From Castellaniella hirudinis_A (GTDB lineage Bacteria; Pseudomonadota; Gammaproteobacteria; Burkholderiales; Burkholderiaceae_B): a DNA stretch of 64,000 nt. Positions 23,895 through 31,358 of the stretch are shown here, piece by piece. The stretch lies in the NCBI RefSeq assembly GCF_047468865.1, contig NZ_JBLGTV010000005.1:1-64000 (forward strand), in the 5' to 3' direction. How positions within the stretch are numbered: position 1 is the stretch's first letter; every line of letters starts with the position of its first letter. The notes below the pieces were generated by a model. The model searched no databases. It worked only from the letters and a program-made list of their open reading frames with translations, and was not told the DNA's origin. The position numbers and the translations under genes were made by a program.

Positions 23895-25276
23895 AGCCGT
23901 CCAAGTCCGCCGTCCCGCCCGCCGCCGCCTCCGGCGGGCCGCCGCCCGCGCCTGCTGAAGGGCCGGACGCGCCCCCGTCGTCGTGGGGGCCCCGCGATGC
24001 CGTTCTGCTGCCCGGCGTGCGGCGGCGCGAGGTCTGGTCGTGGGCCTTGTATGATTTCGCCAATTCAGGCTACACCACGGTGGTTCTGACCACCGTCTTC
24101 AATGCGTATTTCGTGGGGGTGGTGGCGGCGGGACGACATTGGGGCACCCTGGCGCTGACCGTCACGCTGTCGCTGTCCTACCTCATTGTCATGCTGGCCA
24201 TGCCCGGCCTGGGCGCGCGGGCGGATGCGCGGGGGCGTCACCGGCGGCTGCTGTTCACCAGCACGCTGGGCTGCGTCGCGGCCACCGCGCTGCTGGCCGG
24301 CGCCGGGCCGGGCGACATCGCCTGGGGCCTGGGGTGGCTGCTGGTGTCCAATGTGTTCTACTGCGTGGGTGAATCCACCGTGGCGTCGTTTTTGCCCAGT
24401 CTGGCCCGCCCCGAGGCCATGGGCCGGGTCTCGGGCTGGGGCTGGGGGTTTGGCTATTTCGGCGGCATGCTGGCACTGGGCCTGGCTTTGTGGGTAGCCA
24501 GCGATGCCGAAGCCGCCGGCCGGGCGGCGGCGGATTACGTCCCCGGGATCATGCTGCTGACCGCCGCCGTGTTCATGCTGGCGGCGCTGCCGTCCTTTCT
24601 GTGGCTGCGCGAACCTTCCGGCGGGGCGGCCCCGCGCGCGCTGCCCTTGATGGCCCAGCTGCGGCGCGCCTGGGCCGAAACGCGCCGCGATTTTCCCGAC
24701 TTCCGCCGCCTGTTGCTGTGCATTGCCTGCTACCAGGCGGGTATTACCGTGGTGATCACGCTGTCGGCGGTCTATGCCACTCAGGTCATGGGGTTCGACA
24801 TGCGCCAGACCATGCTGCTGGTGTTCCTGGTCAATATCGCGGCGGCGGCGGGGGCGCTTGGTTTTGGCTATCTGCAGGATCGCATCGGCCACAAGCGGGC
24901 TTTGGCGCTGACCCTGCTGGGCTGGCTGGCGATGGTGGCGCTGGCGGCGTCCGCGCAGTCCGTGCCCGCATTCTGGCTGGCGGCTGGCCTGGCCGGGCTG
25001 TGCATGGGCAGCAGCCAAAGCGCGGGCCGCGCCATGGTGGGGGTGCTGGCCCCGGCCCATCGGCCCGCCGAATTCTTCGCCTTGTGGACTTTCGCCGTGC
25101 AGCTGGCCGCCGTGGTGGGGCCGCTGACCTACGGGCTGCTGGTCTGGTTCACCCAGGGCAATCACCGCCTGGCCCTGCTGGTCACTGGCGGCTTCTTCCT
25201 GGCGGGGCTATGGGTGCTGGCCCGGCTGGATTTTGCCCGGGGACAACAGGCGCGGCGGGATGCCGCATCAGGGTAA
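23891..25276 (+). CDS. MFS transporter of the Atg22/UMF1 type
   Basis: The protein (461 residues from a GTG at 23891) has about 12 hydrophobic segments and the UMF1/Atg22 entry motif REVWSWALYDFANSGYTTVVLTTVFNAYF (residues about 44-72), later GVGESTVASFLPSL-like (VGESTVASFLPSL) and MGSSQSAGRAMVGVLAP. Substrate is unknown; Atg22 in yeast exports amino acids from the vacuole. I choose GTG because it overlaps the prpE stop (GTGA) in frame; the first 40 residues are Pro/Ala-rich and probably cytoplasmic. Confidence 0.8.
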   Translation: MKPSKSAVPPAAASGGPPPAPAEGPDAPPSSWGPRDAVLLPGVRRREVWSWALYDFANSGYTTVVLTTVFNAYFVGVVAAGRHWGTLALTVTLSLSYLIVMLAMPGLGARADARGRHRRLLFTSTLGCVAATALLAGAGPGDIAWGLGWLLVSNVFYCVGESTVASFLPSLARPEAMGRVSGWGWGFGYFGGMLALGLALWVASDAEAAGRAAADYVPGIMLLTAAVFMLAALPSFLWLREPSGGAAPRALPLMAQLRRAWAETRRDFPDFRRLLLCIACYQAGITVVITLSAVYATQVMGFDMRQTMLLVFLVNIAAAAGALGFGYLQDRIGHKRALALTLLGWLAMVALAASAQSVPAFWLAAGLAGLCMGSSQSAGRAMVGVLAPAHRPAEFFALWTFAVQLAAVVGPLTYGLLVWFTQGNHRLALLVTGGFFLAGLWVLARLDFARGQQARRDAASG

Positions 25277-25395
25277 TCAAGGAGGCCGGGCCGATTTGTT
25301 GCATTTGTCAGGGTCAAGTAAGTCTTCTGCAGTACGGTGGTAGCAAGACAATTCAAACATGATGTCAGTCACATCAAGCAAAAGGAGCGAGCGAT

Positions 25396-27375
25396 ATGCC
25401 TACGGAGATTGAATCCATACTGGTCGAAAACCGGGTTTTCCCGCCGCCGGCCGACTTGGTCAAGCAGGCCAATGTATCCGGGATGGACGCCTATCAGGCC
25501 CTGTGCGACGAGGCCAATCTCGACCCGGATGCCTTTTGGGCGCGCCTGGGCCGGGAAAATCTGGTCTGGCAAAAGCCCTTTACCCAGGTTGTCGATGAAT
25601 CCAACAAGCCGTTTTACCGTTTCTACCCGGATGGCCAGCTGAACATCTCGGCCAATTGCCTGGACAAACATCTGGGCACGCCGGTGGAAAACCGCGTCGC
25701 CCTGATCTTTGAAGCGGACGACGGCAAAGTCACCCAGGTCACCTACAAAGCACTGCACGCCCGCGTGTCGCAGTTTGCCAATGCGATCAAGGCGTTGGGC
25801 TTCAAGACCGGCGAACGCGCCGTCATCTATCTGCCCATGTCCATCGAGGCCGTGGTGGCGATGCAGGCCTGCGCCCGCCTGGGCATCATCCATTCGGTGG
25901 TGTTCGGCGGCTTTTCGGCCAAGAGCATCCATGAGCGGGTCGTGGACGTCGGCGCCACCCTGGTCATCACGGCGGACGCCCAACTGCGCGGCGGCAAGGC
26001 CATCGCCCTGAAAAACGCCGTGGACGACGCCCTGGCCATGGGCGGTTGCGACGCGGTGCGCCAGGTCATCACCTACAAGCGCGCGGGCACCGAAGTCCAA
26101 TGGGATGCCCGCCGCGACCTTTGGTGGCACGAGGCCATCGAAGGCCAATCCACCGACTGCCCGCCCGTGGCCGTGGATGCCGACCACCCCCTGTTCATCC
26201 TGTATACCTCGGGCTCCACCGGCAAGCCCAAGGGCGTGCAGCATTCCAGCGCGGGCTATCTGCTGTGGTCGCTGATGACCATGAAATGGACCTTCGACGC
26301 CAAGCCCGACGATGTGTTCTGGTGCACGGCCGACGTGGGCTGGGTCACGGGCCACTCATATGTCACCTATGGCCCGCTGGCCGCCGGCGTCACCCAGGTG
26401 GTTTTCGAAGGCGTGCCCACCTATCCCGATGCCGGCCGCTTCTGGAAAATGATCCAGGCGCACAAGGTCACCGTGTTCTATACGGCGCCCACGGCCATCC
26501 GCTCACTGACCAAGGCGTCCGAGGCGGACGAAAAAGTCCATCCGAAGTCCTTCGACCTCAGCAGCCTGCGCATCATCGGCTCGGTGGGCGAACCCATCAA
26601 TCCCGAAGCCTGGGTCTGGTACTACAACAACGTCGGCCAGCAGCGCTGCCCGGTGATCGACACCTGGTGGCAGACCGAAACCGGCGCGCACATGATTACC
26701 CCGCTGCCGGGTGTCACCCCGCTGAAGCCCGGCTCCTGCACGTTGCCGCTGCCCGGCATCGACGCTGCCATCGTGGACGAAACCGGCGAGGAAGTCGAAC
26801 GCGGCAAGGGCGGGTTTCTGGTGGTGCGCCGGCCGTGGCCTTCCATGATCCGCACCGTCTGGGGCGACCCCGAGCGCTTCAAGAAAACCTACTTCCCCGA
26901 AGAGCTCAAGGGCTATTACCTGGCGGGCGACGGCGCGCAGCGCGACAAGGACGGCTATTTCTGGATCATGGGCCGCATCGACGACGTCCTGAATGTCTCC
27001 GGGCATCGCCTGGGCACCATGGAGGTCGAATCCGCCCTGGTGGCCCACGAACTGGTGGCCGAAGCCGCCGTGGTGGGCCGCCCGGACGCCACCACCGGCG
27101 AAGCCGTGGTGGCCTTCGTGGTGCTCAACGGGACTTTGCCGCAGGGGGCCGACGCCGACGCCATGGCCAAGCAGCTGCGCGATTGGGTCGCCAAGGAAAT
27201 CGGCCCCATCGCCAAGCCGCGTGAAATCCGCTTTGGCGAGAACCTGCCCAAGACGCGCTCTGGCAAGATCATGCGCCGCCTGTTGCGCGTGGTGGCCAAG
27301 GGTGAACCTATCACTCAGGATGTTTCCACGCTGGAAAATCCGGGCATTCTGGATCAGTTGGCGGAAGTCCGGTAA
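25396..27375 (+). CDS. acsA: Acetyl-CoA synthetase
   Basis: The 659-residue protein begins with an Acs-type N-terminal domain (AFWARLGRENLVWQKPFTQV) and shows ANCLDKHLGTPVENRVALIFE, YTSGSTGKPKGVQHSSAGYLLW, ADVGWVTGHSYVTYGPL, DTWWQTETGAHMITPLPG, GRIDDVLNVSGHRLGTMEVE and PKTRSGKIMRRLL with the regulatory lysine. It makes acetyl-CoA from acetate via acetyl-AMP. AAGGAG lies 10 bp before the ATG, and a strong hairpin terminator follows the gene. Confidence 0.95.
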   Translation: MPTEIESILVENRVFPPPADLVKQANVSGMDAYQALCDEANLDPDAFWARLGRENLVWQKPFTQVVDESNKPFYRFYPDGQLNISANCLDKHLGTPVENRVALIFEADDGKVTQVTYKALHARVSQFANAIKALGFKTGERAVIYLPMSIEAVVAMQACARLGIIHSVVFGGFSAKSIHERVVDVGATLVITADAQLRGGKAIALKNAVDDALAMGGCDAVRQVITYKRAGTEVQWDARRDLWWHEAIEGQSTDCPPVAVDADHPLFILYTSGSTGKPKGVQHSSAGYLLWSLMTMKWTFDAKPDDVFWCTADVGWVTGHSYVTYGPLAAGVTQVVFEGVPTYPDAGRFWKMIQAHKVTVFYTAPTAIRSLTKASEADEKVHPKSFDLSSLRIIGSVGEPINPEAWVWYYNNVGQQRCPVIDTWWQTETGAHMITPLPGVTPLKPGSCTLPLPGIDAAIVDETGEEVERGKGGFLVVRRPWPSMIRTVWGDPERFKKTYFPEELKGYYLAGDGAQRDKDGYFWIMGRIDDVLNVSGHRLGTMEVESALVAHELVAEAAVVGRPDATTGEAVVAFVVLNGTLPQGADADAMAKQLRDWVAKEIGPIAKPREIRFGENLPKTRSGKIMRRLLRVVAKGEPITQDVSTLENPGILDQLAEVR

Positions 27376-27422
27376 CGTGTGTTGTTTCGGCCGCCTGTGA
27401 TCCAGGCGGTCGGGCACAGCCC

Positions 27423-27449
27423 AAGGGCGGGGGATTCCCCGCCCTTTTC
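27423..27449 (+). terminator. Rho-independent terminator of acsA
   Basis: AAGGGCGGGG (27423-27432) pairs perfectly with CCCCGCCCTT (27437-27446) across a 4-base loop and is followed by TTC, about 50 bp after the acsA stop. The long GC stem and trailing T residues fit an intrinsic terminator. Confidence 0.8.
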
Positions 27450-27498
27450 AATGGGCCCATGGGACGGCCGCCCGGCTGGGCGCTTGGCCCGGGTCACG

Positions 27499-27504
27499 TA
27501 TAAT
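27499..27504 (+). promoter_or_regulatory. Candidate -10 box upstream of the MFS transporter
   Basis: A perfect TATAAT (in GTATAATTCAG) lies 67 bp before the ATG at 27571 and after the acsA terminator. No convincing -35 hexamer is spaced 16-18 bp upstream, so this is a weak or activator-dependent promoter candidate. Confidence 0.4.
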
Positions 27505-27570
27505 TCAGTCTTGTGATGACCGCGCCGCTTTCAGGGCCGGATCGGCTTTTTCCTTCAGCAAGGACACACA

Positions 27571-28773
27571 ATGGGTTCGGTTTGGCGCAAAAGCTTCTGG
27601 ATCATGGCGGGCAGCGCCCTGATCCTGTTCCTGTCGCTGGGGATTCGCCATGGGTTTGGCTTGTTTCTTGCGCCGATCAGCACAGAACTCGGCTGGGGCC
27701 GCGAAGTCTTTGCCTTTGCCCTGGCCTTGCAGAATCTGGTCTGGGGGCTGGCCCAACCTTTTGCCGGGGCCTTGGCCGACCGCGTGGGGGCGGCCCGCAC
27801 CATCCTGATCGGCGGCCTGTTGTATGCGCTGGGCTTGGTGCTGATGGGGTATGCCGATTCTCCGCTGTCCCTGTCCGTCAGTGCCGGCCTGTTGATTGGC
27901 GTGGGGCTGTCCGGCACCTCGTTTTCTGTCTTGTTGGGGGTGGTCGGGCGGGCCGTGCCCCCGGAAAAACGCAGCGTGGCCATGGGGATTGCCGCCGCGG
28001 CGGGCTCCCTGGGCCAGTTTGCCATGCTGCCGGGGTCGCTGGGGCTGATCCAGTGGCTGGGCTGGGCCGCCGCGCTGGTTGTACTGGGCGCCGTGGCCGC
28101 CCTGATCATGCCCTTGGCCGCCTTCATCAAAGATCGCCCGCAGGCGACACACGAGCCCGCGCAAACCCTGGGCGACGCCTTGCGCGAAGCCTTCGGCCAT
28201 GCCGGTTTTCGCTTGCTGGCTTTCGGTTTTTTTGTTTGCGGCTTCCAGGTGGTGTTTATTGGCGTGCACTTGCCCGCTTATCTGGTCGATCAGCATCTGC
28301 CGGTCATGGTCGGCACCACCGTGTTGGCCTTGGTCGGCCTGTTCAACGTGTTCGGCACGTATATTGCCGGCTGGCTGGGCGGGCGCTATGCCAAGCCGCG
28401 CCTGCTCAGTGGGCTGTATCTGATCCGCGCCGCAGTCATTGCGCTGTTCATCGCTTTCCCCGTCACCGCCTGGACGGCGTATGCCTTTGGTGTCGCCATG
28501 GGGCTGTTGTGGCTGTCCACGGTTCCGCTGACCAATGGGGCGGTGGCCACGATGTTTGGCGTGCGCAATTTATCCATGCTGGGCGGCATTGTGTTTCTGA
28601 TGCACCAGGTGGGGTCGTTCCTGGGCGGTTGGCTGGGGGGATACCTGTTCGATCGCACCGGCAGCTATGATCTGGTCTGGTATCTTTGCATTGCCCTCAG
28701 CTTTTTGGCCGCCGCCCTGAACTGGCCGATCCAGGAACGCCCCGTGGCGCGCCTGCAAAAGGCCCTGGCATGA
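27571..28773 (+). CDS. Major facilitator superfamily transporter (monocarboxylate/YbfB-like)
   Basis: The 400-residue protein has about 12 transmembrane segments, with RHGFGLFLAPISTELGWGREVFAFALALQNLVWGLAQPFAGALADRVGAA spanning TM1-TM3 and the MFS loop GGRYAKPRLLSGLY in the second half. The start-of-family motif (GIRHGFGLF...ELGW) is shared with oxalate/formate and monocarboxylate carriers. Its place after acsA and prpE hints at a small carboxylate substrate, but this is only context. Its stop overlaps the start of a 45-codon gene. Confidence 0.8.
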   Translation: MGSVWRKSFWIMAGSALILFLSLGIRHGFGLFLAPISTELGWGREVFAFALALQNLVWGLAQPFAGALADRVGAARTILIGGLLYALGLVLMGYADSPLSLSVSAGLLIGVGLSGTSFSVLLGVVGRAVPPEKRSVAMGIAAAAGSLGQFAMLPGSLGLIQWLGWAAALVVLGAVAALIMPLAAFIKDRPQATHEPAQTLGDALREAFGHAGFRLLAFGFFVCGFQVVFIGVHLPAYLVDQHLPVMVGTTVLALVGLFNVFGTYIAGWLGGRYAKPRLLSGLYLIRAAVIALFIAFPVTAWTAYAFGVAMGLLWLSTVPLTNGAVATMFGVRNLSMLGGIVFLMHQVGSFLGGWLGGYLFDRTGSYDLVWYLCIALSFLAAALNWPIQERPVARLQKALA

Positions 28774-28907
28774 AGCCCCGGATCAAAACCCGGCTGCTTG
28801 CGGCGCTGGGGGTGGTTTTGGCCGGGGGGGCGGTCTGGCTGCTCTTTCGGGCTTGGCGGGGGGCGGGCCTGGATTTGCTGTTATCGGGTCTGCCGGGTTG
28901 CGGTTAG
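28770..28907 (+). CDS. Small membrane protein (45 residues) coupled to the MFS transporter
   Basis: An ATG at 28770 overlaps the transporter stop (ATGA). The frame gives MKPRIKTRLLAALGVVLAGG followed by AVWLLFRAWRGAGLDLL and ends LLSGLPGCG. It has a basic N-terminus and one hydrophobic span (about residues 9-26), the look of a small inner-membrane peptide. No family was recognised. The stop lies 6 bp before the end of the convergent LysR gene, leaving exactly a gene-sized slot. Function is unknown; a regulator or accessory subunit of the transporter is one possibility. Confidence 0.5.
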   Translation: MKPRIKTRLLAALGVVLAGGAVWLLFRAWRGAGLDLLLSGLPGCG

Positions 28908-28913
28908 CGGGTT

Positions 28914-29819
28914 TTAATCCATCACGATAGGGGCCAGCAGCCCCGCCAGCCAGTCGTTGAACAGCTGCAGCCGCCGGGGCCGGTAGTGGCCATAAGGGTG
29001 CACCAGTTGGACGTTCATCGGCGGGGCTTTCCAGGCGGGCAGCACTTCCACCAGTTCGCCCGCGTCCAGGTGTTCCTGGACGTCGAAAGCCGGGATCTGG
29101 ATCAGACCCAGCCCGGCCAGACAGCAGGCGATGTAGTTTTCCACGTTGTTGACGGCCACCGGGCCGCCCAGGTTCAGGGTGTGGTGGTTCGGCCCGTCCA
29201 TCCATTCCCAGAGGGCGGCGGCTTCGCCCGGCGCCATGGGCTGGTAGCGCACCACCTGGTGCTGGCCCAGATCCGCGGGGGATGCCGGCACGCCGAAGCG
29301 CGCCAGGTAGCGGGGGCTGGCGCAGTTGACCATGGACAGCGTCCCCAGGTGCCGGGCCGTCAGGTTGCTGGGCCCGGGCGCCCCCACCCGCAGTGCGCAG
29401 TCCAGGCCCTCGCGCGCCAGGTCGATGTGGCGGTCGCTGGAACTCAGCAGAATGTCCAGCTGGGGATAGCGGGTATGGAAGTCCGGCAAGGCCGGGGCGA
29501 TCAAGCGTCTGGCGATGCGGCTGGGAGCGTCCACCCGCAGCGGGCCCAGCAGTTCGGCGTCTTGCTGTTGAAAAATGTTTTCCAGGCCGTCAGCCTCGTC
29601 CAGGAACATCCGCGCGCGTTCAAACAGGACTTCGCCGTCCGCTGTCAGCCGGACTTGCCGGGTAGTGCGGATGAACAGTCTGGCCCCCAGCCTTTTTTCC
29701 AGTTTCTGGATCGCCAGCGTGGCGGTGGGCCTGGGGATGCCCAGGTTGGCGGCGGTCGCGGTGAAGCTGCCGCTGTGTACCAGGCCGATGAAGACACGAA
29801 GCTCGTTCAGCAGGCTCAT
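28914..29819 (-). CDS. LysR-family transcriptional regulator
   Basis: The 301-residue protein has the LysR winged helix (LRVFIGLVHSGSFTATAANLGIPRPTATLAIQKLEKRLGARLFIRTTR, residues 7-55) followed by a substrate-binding domain with LRVDAPSRIARRLIAPALP and PQLDILLSSSDRHIDLAREGLD. It is of the CrgA/AaeR-like branch with the PR-S-recognition helix. It is divergent from the BdlA-like transducer across a 140-bp AT-rich gap, and convergent with the 45-residue gene. Target and inducer are unknown. Confidence 0.88.
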   Translation of the reverse strand: MSLLNELRVFIGLVHSGSFTATAANLGIPRPTATLAIQKLEKRLGARLFIRTTRQVRLTADGEVLFERARMFLDEADGLENIFQQQDAELLGPLRVDAPSRIARRLIAPALPDFHTRYPQLDILLSSSDRHIDLAREGLDCALRVGAPGPSNLTARHLGTLSMVNCASPRYLARFGVPASPADLGQHQVVRYQPMAPGEAAALWEWMDGPNHHTLNLGGPVAVNNVENYIACCLAGLGLIQIPAFDVQEHLDAGELVEVLPAWKAPPMNVQLVHPYGHYRPRRLQLFNDWLAGLLAPIVMD

Positions 29820-29962
29820 CGCATTGTTAGTTAAAATTGTATGGTGAATTAGTTATTTTTATATTTATTACAAAATAAATAATGAATATACTGCCTTGTG
29901 GTTCGGATTCCAAGAAAAGTCCCTTTGTATAAAAGGGATAGATAAGAATTATTACATAAGTG
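29820..29962. promoter_or_regulatory. AT-rich divergent promoter region between the LysR gene and the BdlA-like gene
   Basis: The stretch 29845-29962 is strikingly AT-rich (for example TTATTTTTATATTTATTACA and AAATAAATAATGAATATACT) in a GC-rich genome. It must hold the promoters of both divergent genes. Several -10-like sequences are possible, so I do not place one. An imperfect inverted pair CCCTTTGTATAAAAGGG at 29922-29938 could be a regulator site or small hairpin. Confidence 0.55.
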
Positions 29963-31264
29963 ATGGATAGCGTAATGTTTAACAAAGGTAGCAGTACGGG
30001 CTTGATTACCGATGCACTGGAAAAAAACTCAGCCCTGATCGAAATGGACGATCAGGGGCTGGTGATCCGAGCCAACGACAGGTTTGCCCACCTGTTCGGC
30101 TACCGCCCGGACGAACTCAAGGGTCAGTACCATGCCGCCTTGTGCTTTCCCGCTTTTGCGGACAGTCCAGACTACCCGCGGTTCTGGCAGCGTCTGCGTT
30201 CGGGGGAATCCTTCCAGGGGCAGTTCGACCGCCGCCACCGGGATGGCCGCCTGATCTGGCTGGAGGCCACGTACTATCCCATTCTCGATCGCAAGGGGCG
30301 CGTGGTTCGGGTGCTGAAACTGGCCCGGGATGCCACGGCGGACATCGTGGCCACCAACCGGGCGCGTGCGGTGCTGGATGCCGTGGGCCGCTCGATGGCG
30401 GTGATCGAATTCGACCTGCAGGGCAAAATCCTGAATGCCAACCAGAATTTTCTGCAGACCATGGGCTACCGGGCCGAGGATCTGATCGGACGGGATCACC
30501 GCATCCTGTGCCAGCTGGAATATGCCGACAGCCCGGCATACGGCCAGTTCTGGGATACCCTGCGCCAGGGCAAGTTCTTTCGCGGCCAGGTGCTGCGCCG
30601 CACCCGGGCCGGCCAGCCCATCTGGCTGGAAGCCACGTACAACCCGGTGCTGGATTGCAATGGCCACCTGGTGTCGGTGGCCAAGTTCGCCACCGACATC
30701 ACCGAACGCATCCACCAGCACGAGGCCGCCCGGCAGGGCGCGCTGACCGCCTACGAGGTGTCCTGTGAAACCCGCGAAGTCTCCAAGCGGGGCGCCAACA
30801 TCATCCTGGATACCGTCGAGCATATCCACGCGCTGGAGGTCATGTTCGACGAATCCACCCAGGCGGTCGTGGGGTTGGGCAAGAAAACCCAGACTATCAA
30901 TGCCATTGTCGGCACCATCCAGAAAATCGCCAGCCAGACCAACCTCCTGGCCTTGAATGCGGCGGTCGAGGCCGTGCGCGCCGGGGAGGTCGGGCGGGGC
31001 TTTGCCGTGGTGGCCGACGAAGTCCGCAAGCTGGCCGAGCAAAGCCGCGTCGCCACGGACGACATCAACAAAATGGTCAAGGACATCCAGGCGGAATCCA
31101 CGGCGGTGATCAATCGCATGGAATCCGGGAAAACCGAGGTGGCCGCAAGCGTCGCGCTGGCGACGCAGGCCGGCGTGATCATCGAACAAGTGCAGCGGGA
31201 CGCCGACCGGGCCGTCGACGCCACCGAGGCGCTGTCCGCCAGCACTCGGCAAGACGCTGCCTGA
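29963..31264 (+). CDS. Soluble PAS-PAS methyl-accepting transducer, BdlA-like
   Basis: The 433-residue protein has two tandem PAS domains (about residues 18-130 and 137-255), each with a WLEATY-P-LD block, then a short signalling domain with IASQTNLLALNAAVEAVRAGEVGRGFAVVADEVRKLAEQS (about 310-350). There is no membrane segment or HAMP domain. This PAS-PAS-MCP layout and length match P. aeruginosa BdlA, a cytosolic protein that controls biofilm dispersal. ATG 29963 is listed, but GTG 29960 and ATG 29975 are also in frame and no strong ribosome site decides. Confidence 0.85.
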   Translation: MDSVMFNKGSSTGLITDALEKNSALIEMDDQGLVIRANDRFAHLFGYRPDELKGQYHAALCFPAFADSPDYPRFWQRLRSGESFQGQFDRRHRDGRLIWLEATYYPILDRKGRVVRVLKLARDATADIVATNRARAVLDAVGRSMAVIEFDLQGKILNANQNFLQTMGYRAEDLIGRDHRILCQLEYADSPAYGQFWDTLRQGKFFRGQVLRRTRAGQPIWLEATYNPVLDCNGHLVSVAKFATDITERIHQHEAARQGALTAYEVSCETREVSKRGANIILDTVEHIHALEVMFDESTQAVVGLGKKTQTINAIVGTIQKIASQTNLLALNAAVEAVRAGEVGRGFAVVADEVRKLAEQSRVATDDINKMVKDIQAESTAVINRMESGKTEVAASVALATQAGVIIEQVQRDADRAVDATEALSASTRQDAA

Positions 31265-31320
31265 TATCTGATATCTGATGCCTGATGCCTGATGCCTGAT
31301 GCCTGATGCCTGATGCCTGA
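31262..31320. repeat. Heptanucleotide tandem repeat, eight units, at the end of the BdlA-like gene
   Basis: Eight head-to-tail 7-bp units fill 31262-31317: two TGATATC followed by six TGATGCC, then a final TGA. The first unit begins exactly with the TGA stop codon of the BdlA-like gene. The array ends 38 bp before the next transducer start. Because the unit is not a multiple of three, slippage would shift any frame read through it and would alter spacing in the intergenic region. Confidence 0.95.
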
Positions 31321-31358
31321 TTTTCCGCTGTTTCCTGCCTGACCTGTACTGACTCATC

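Noticed and set aside
31262..31320. A second, tiny CRISPR-like or VNTR protein-coding repeat
   Set aside because: The units are contiguous 7-mers without spacers and each contains a stop codon, so it is a simple tandem repeat.
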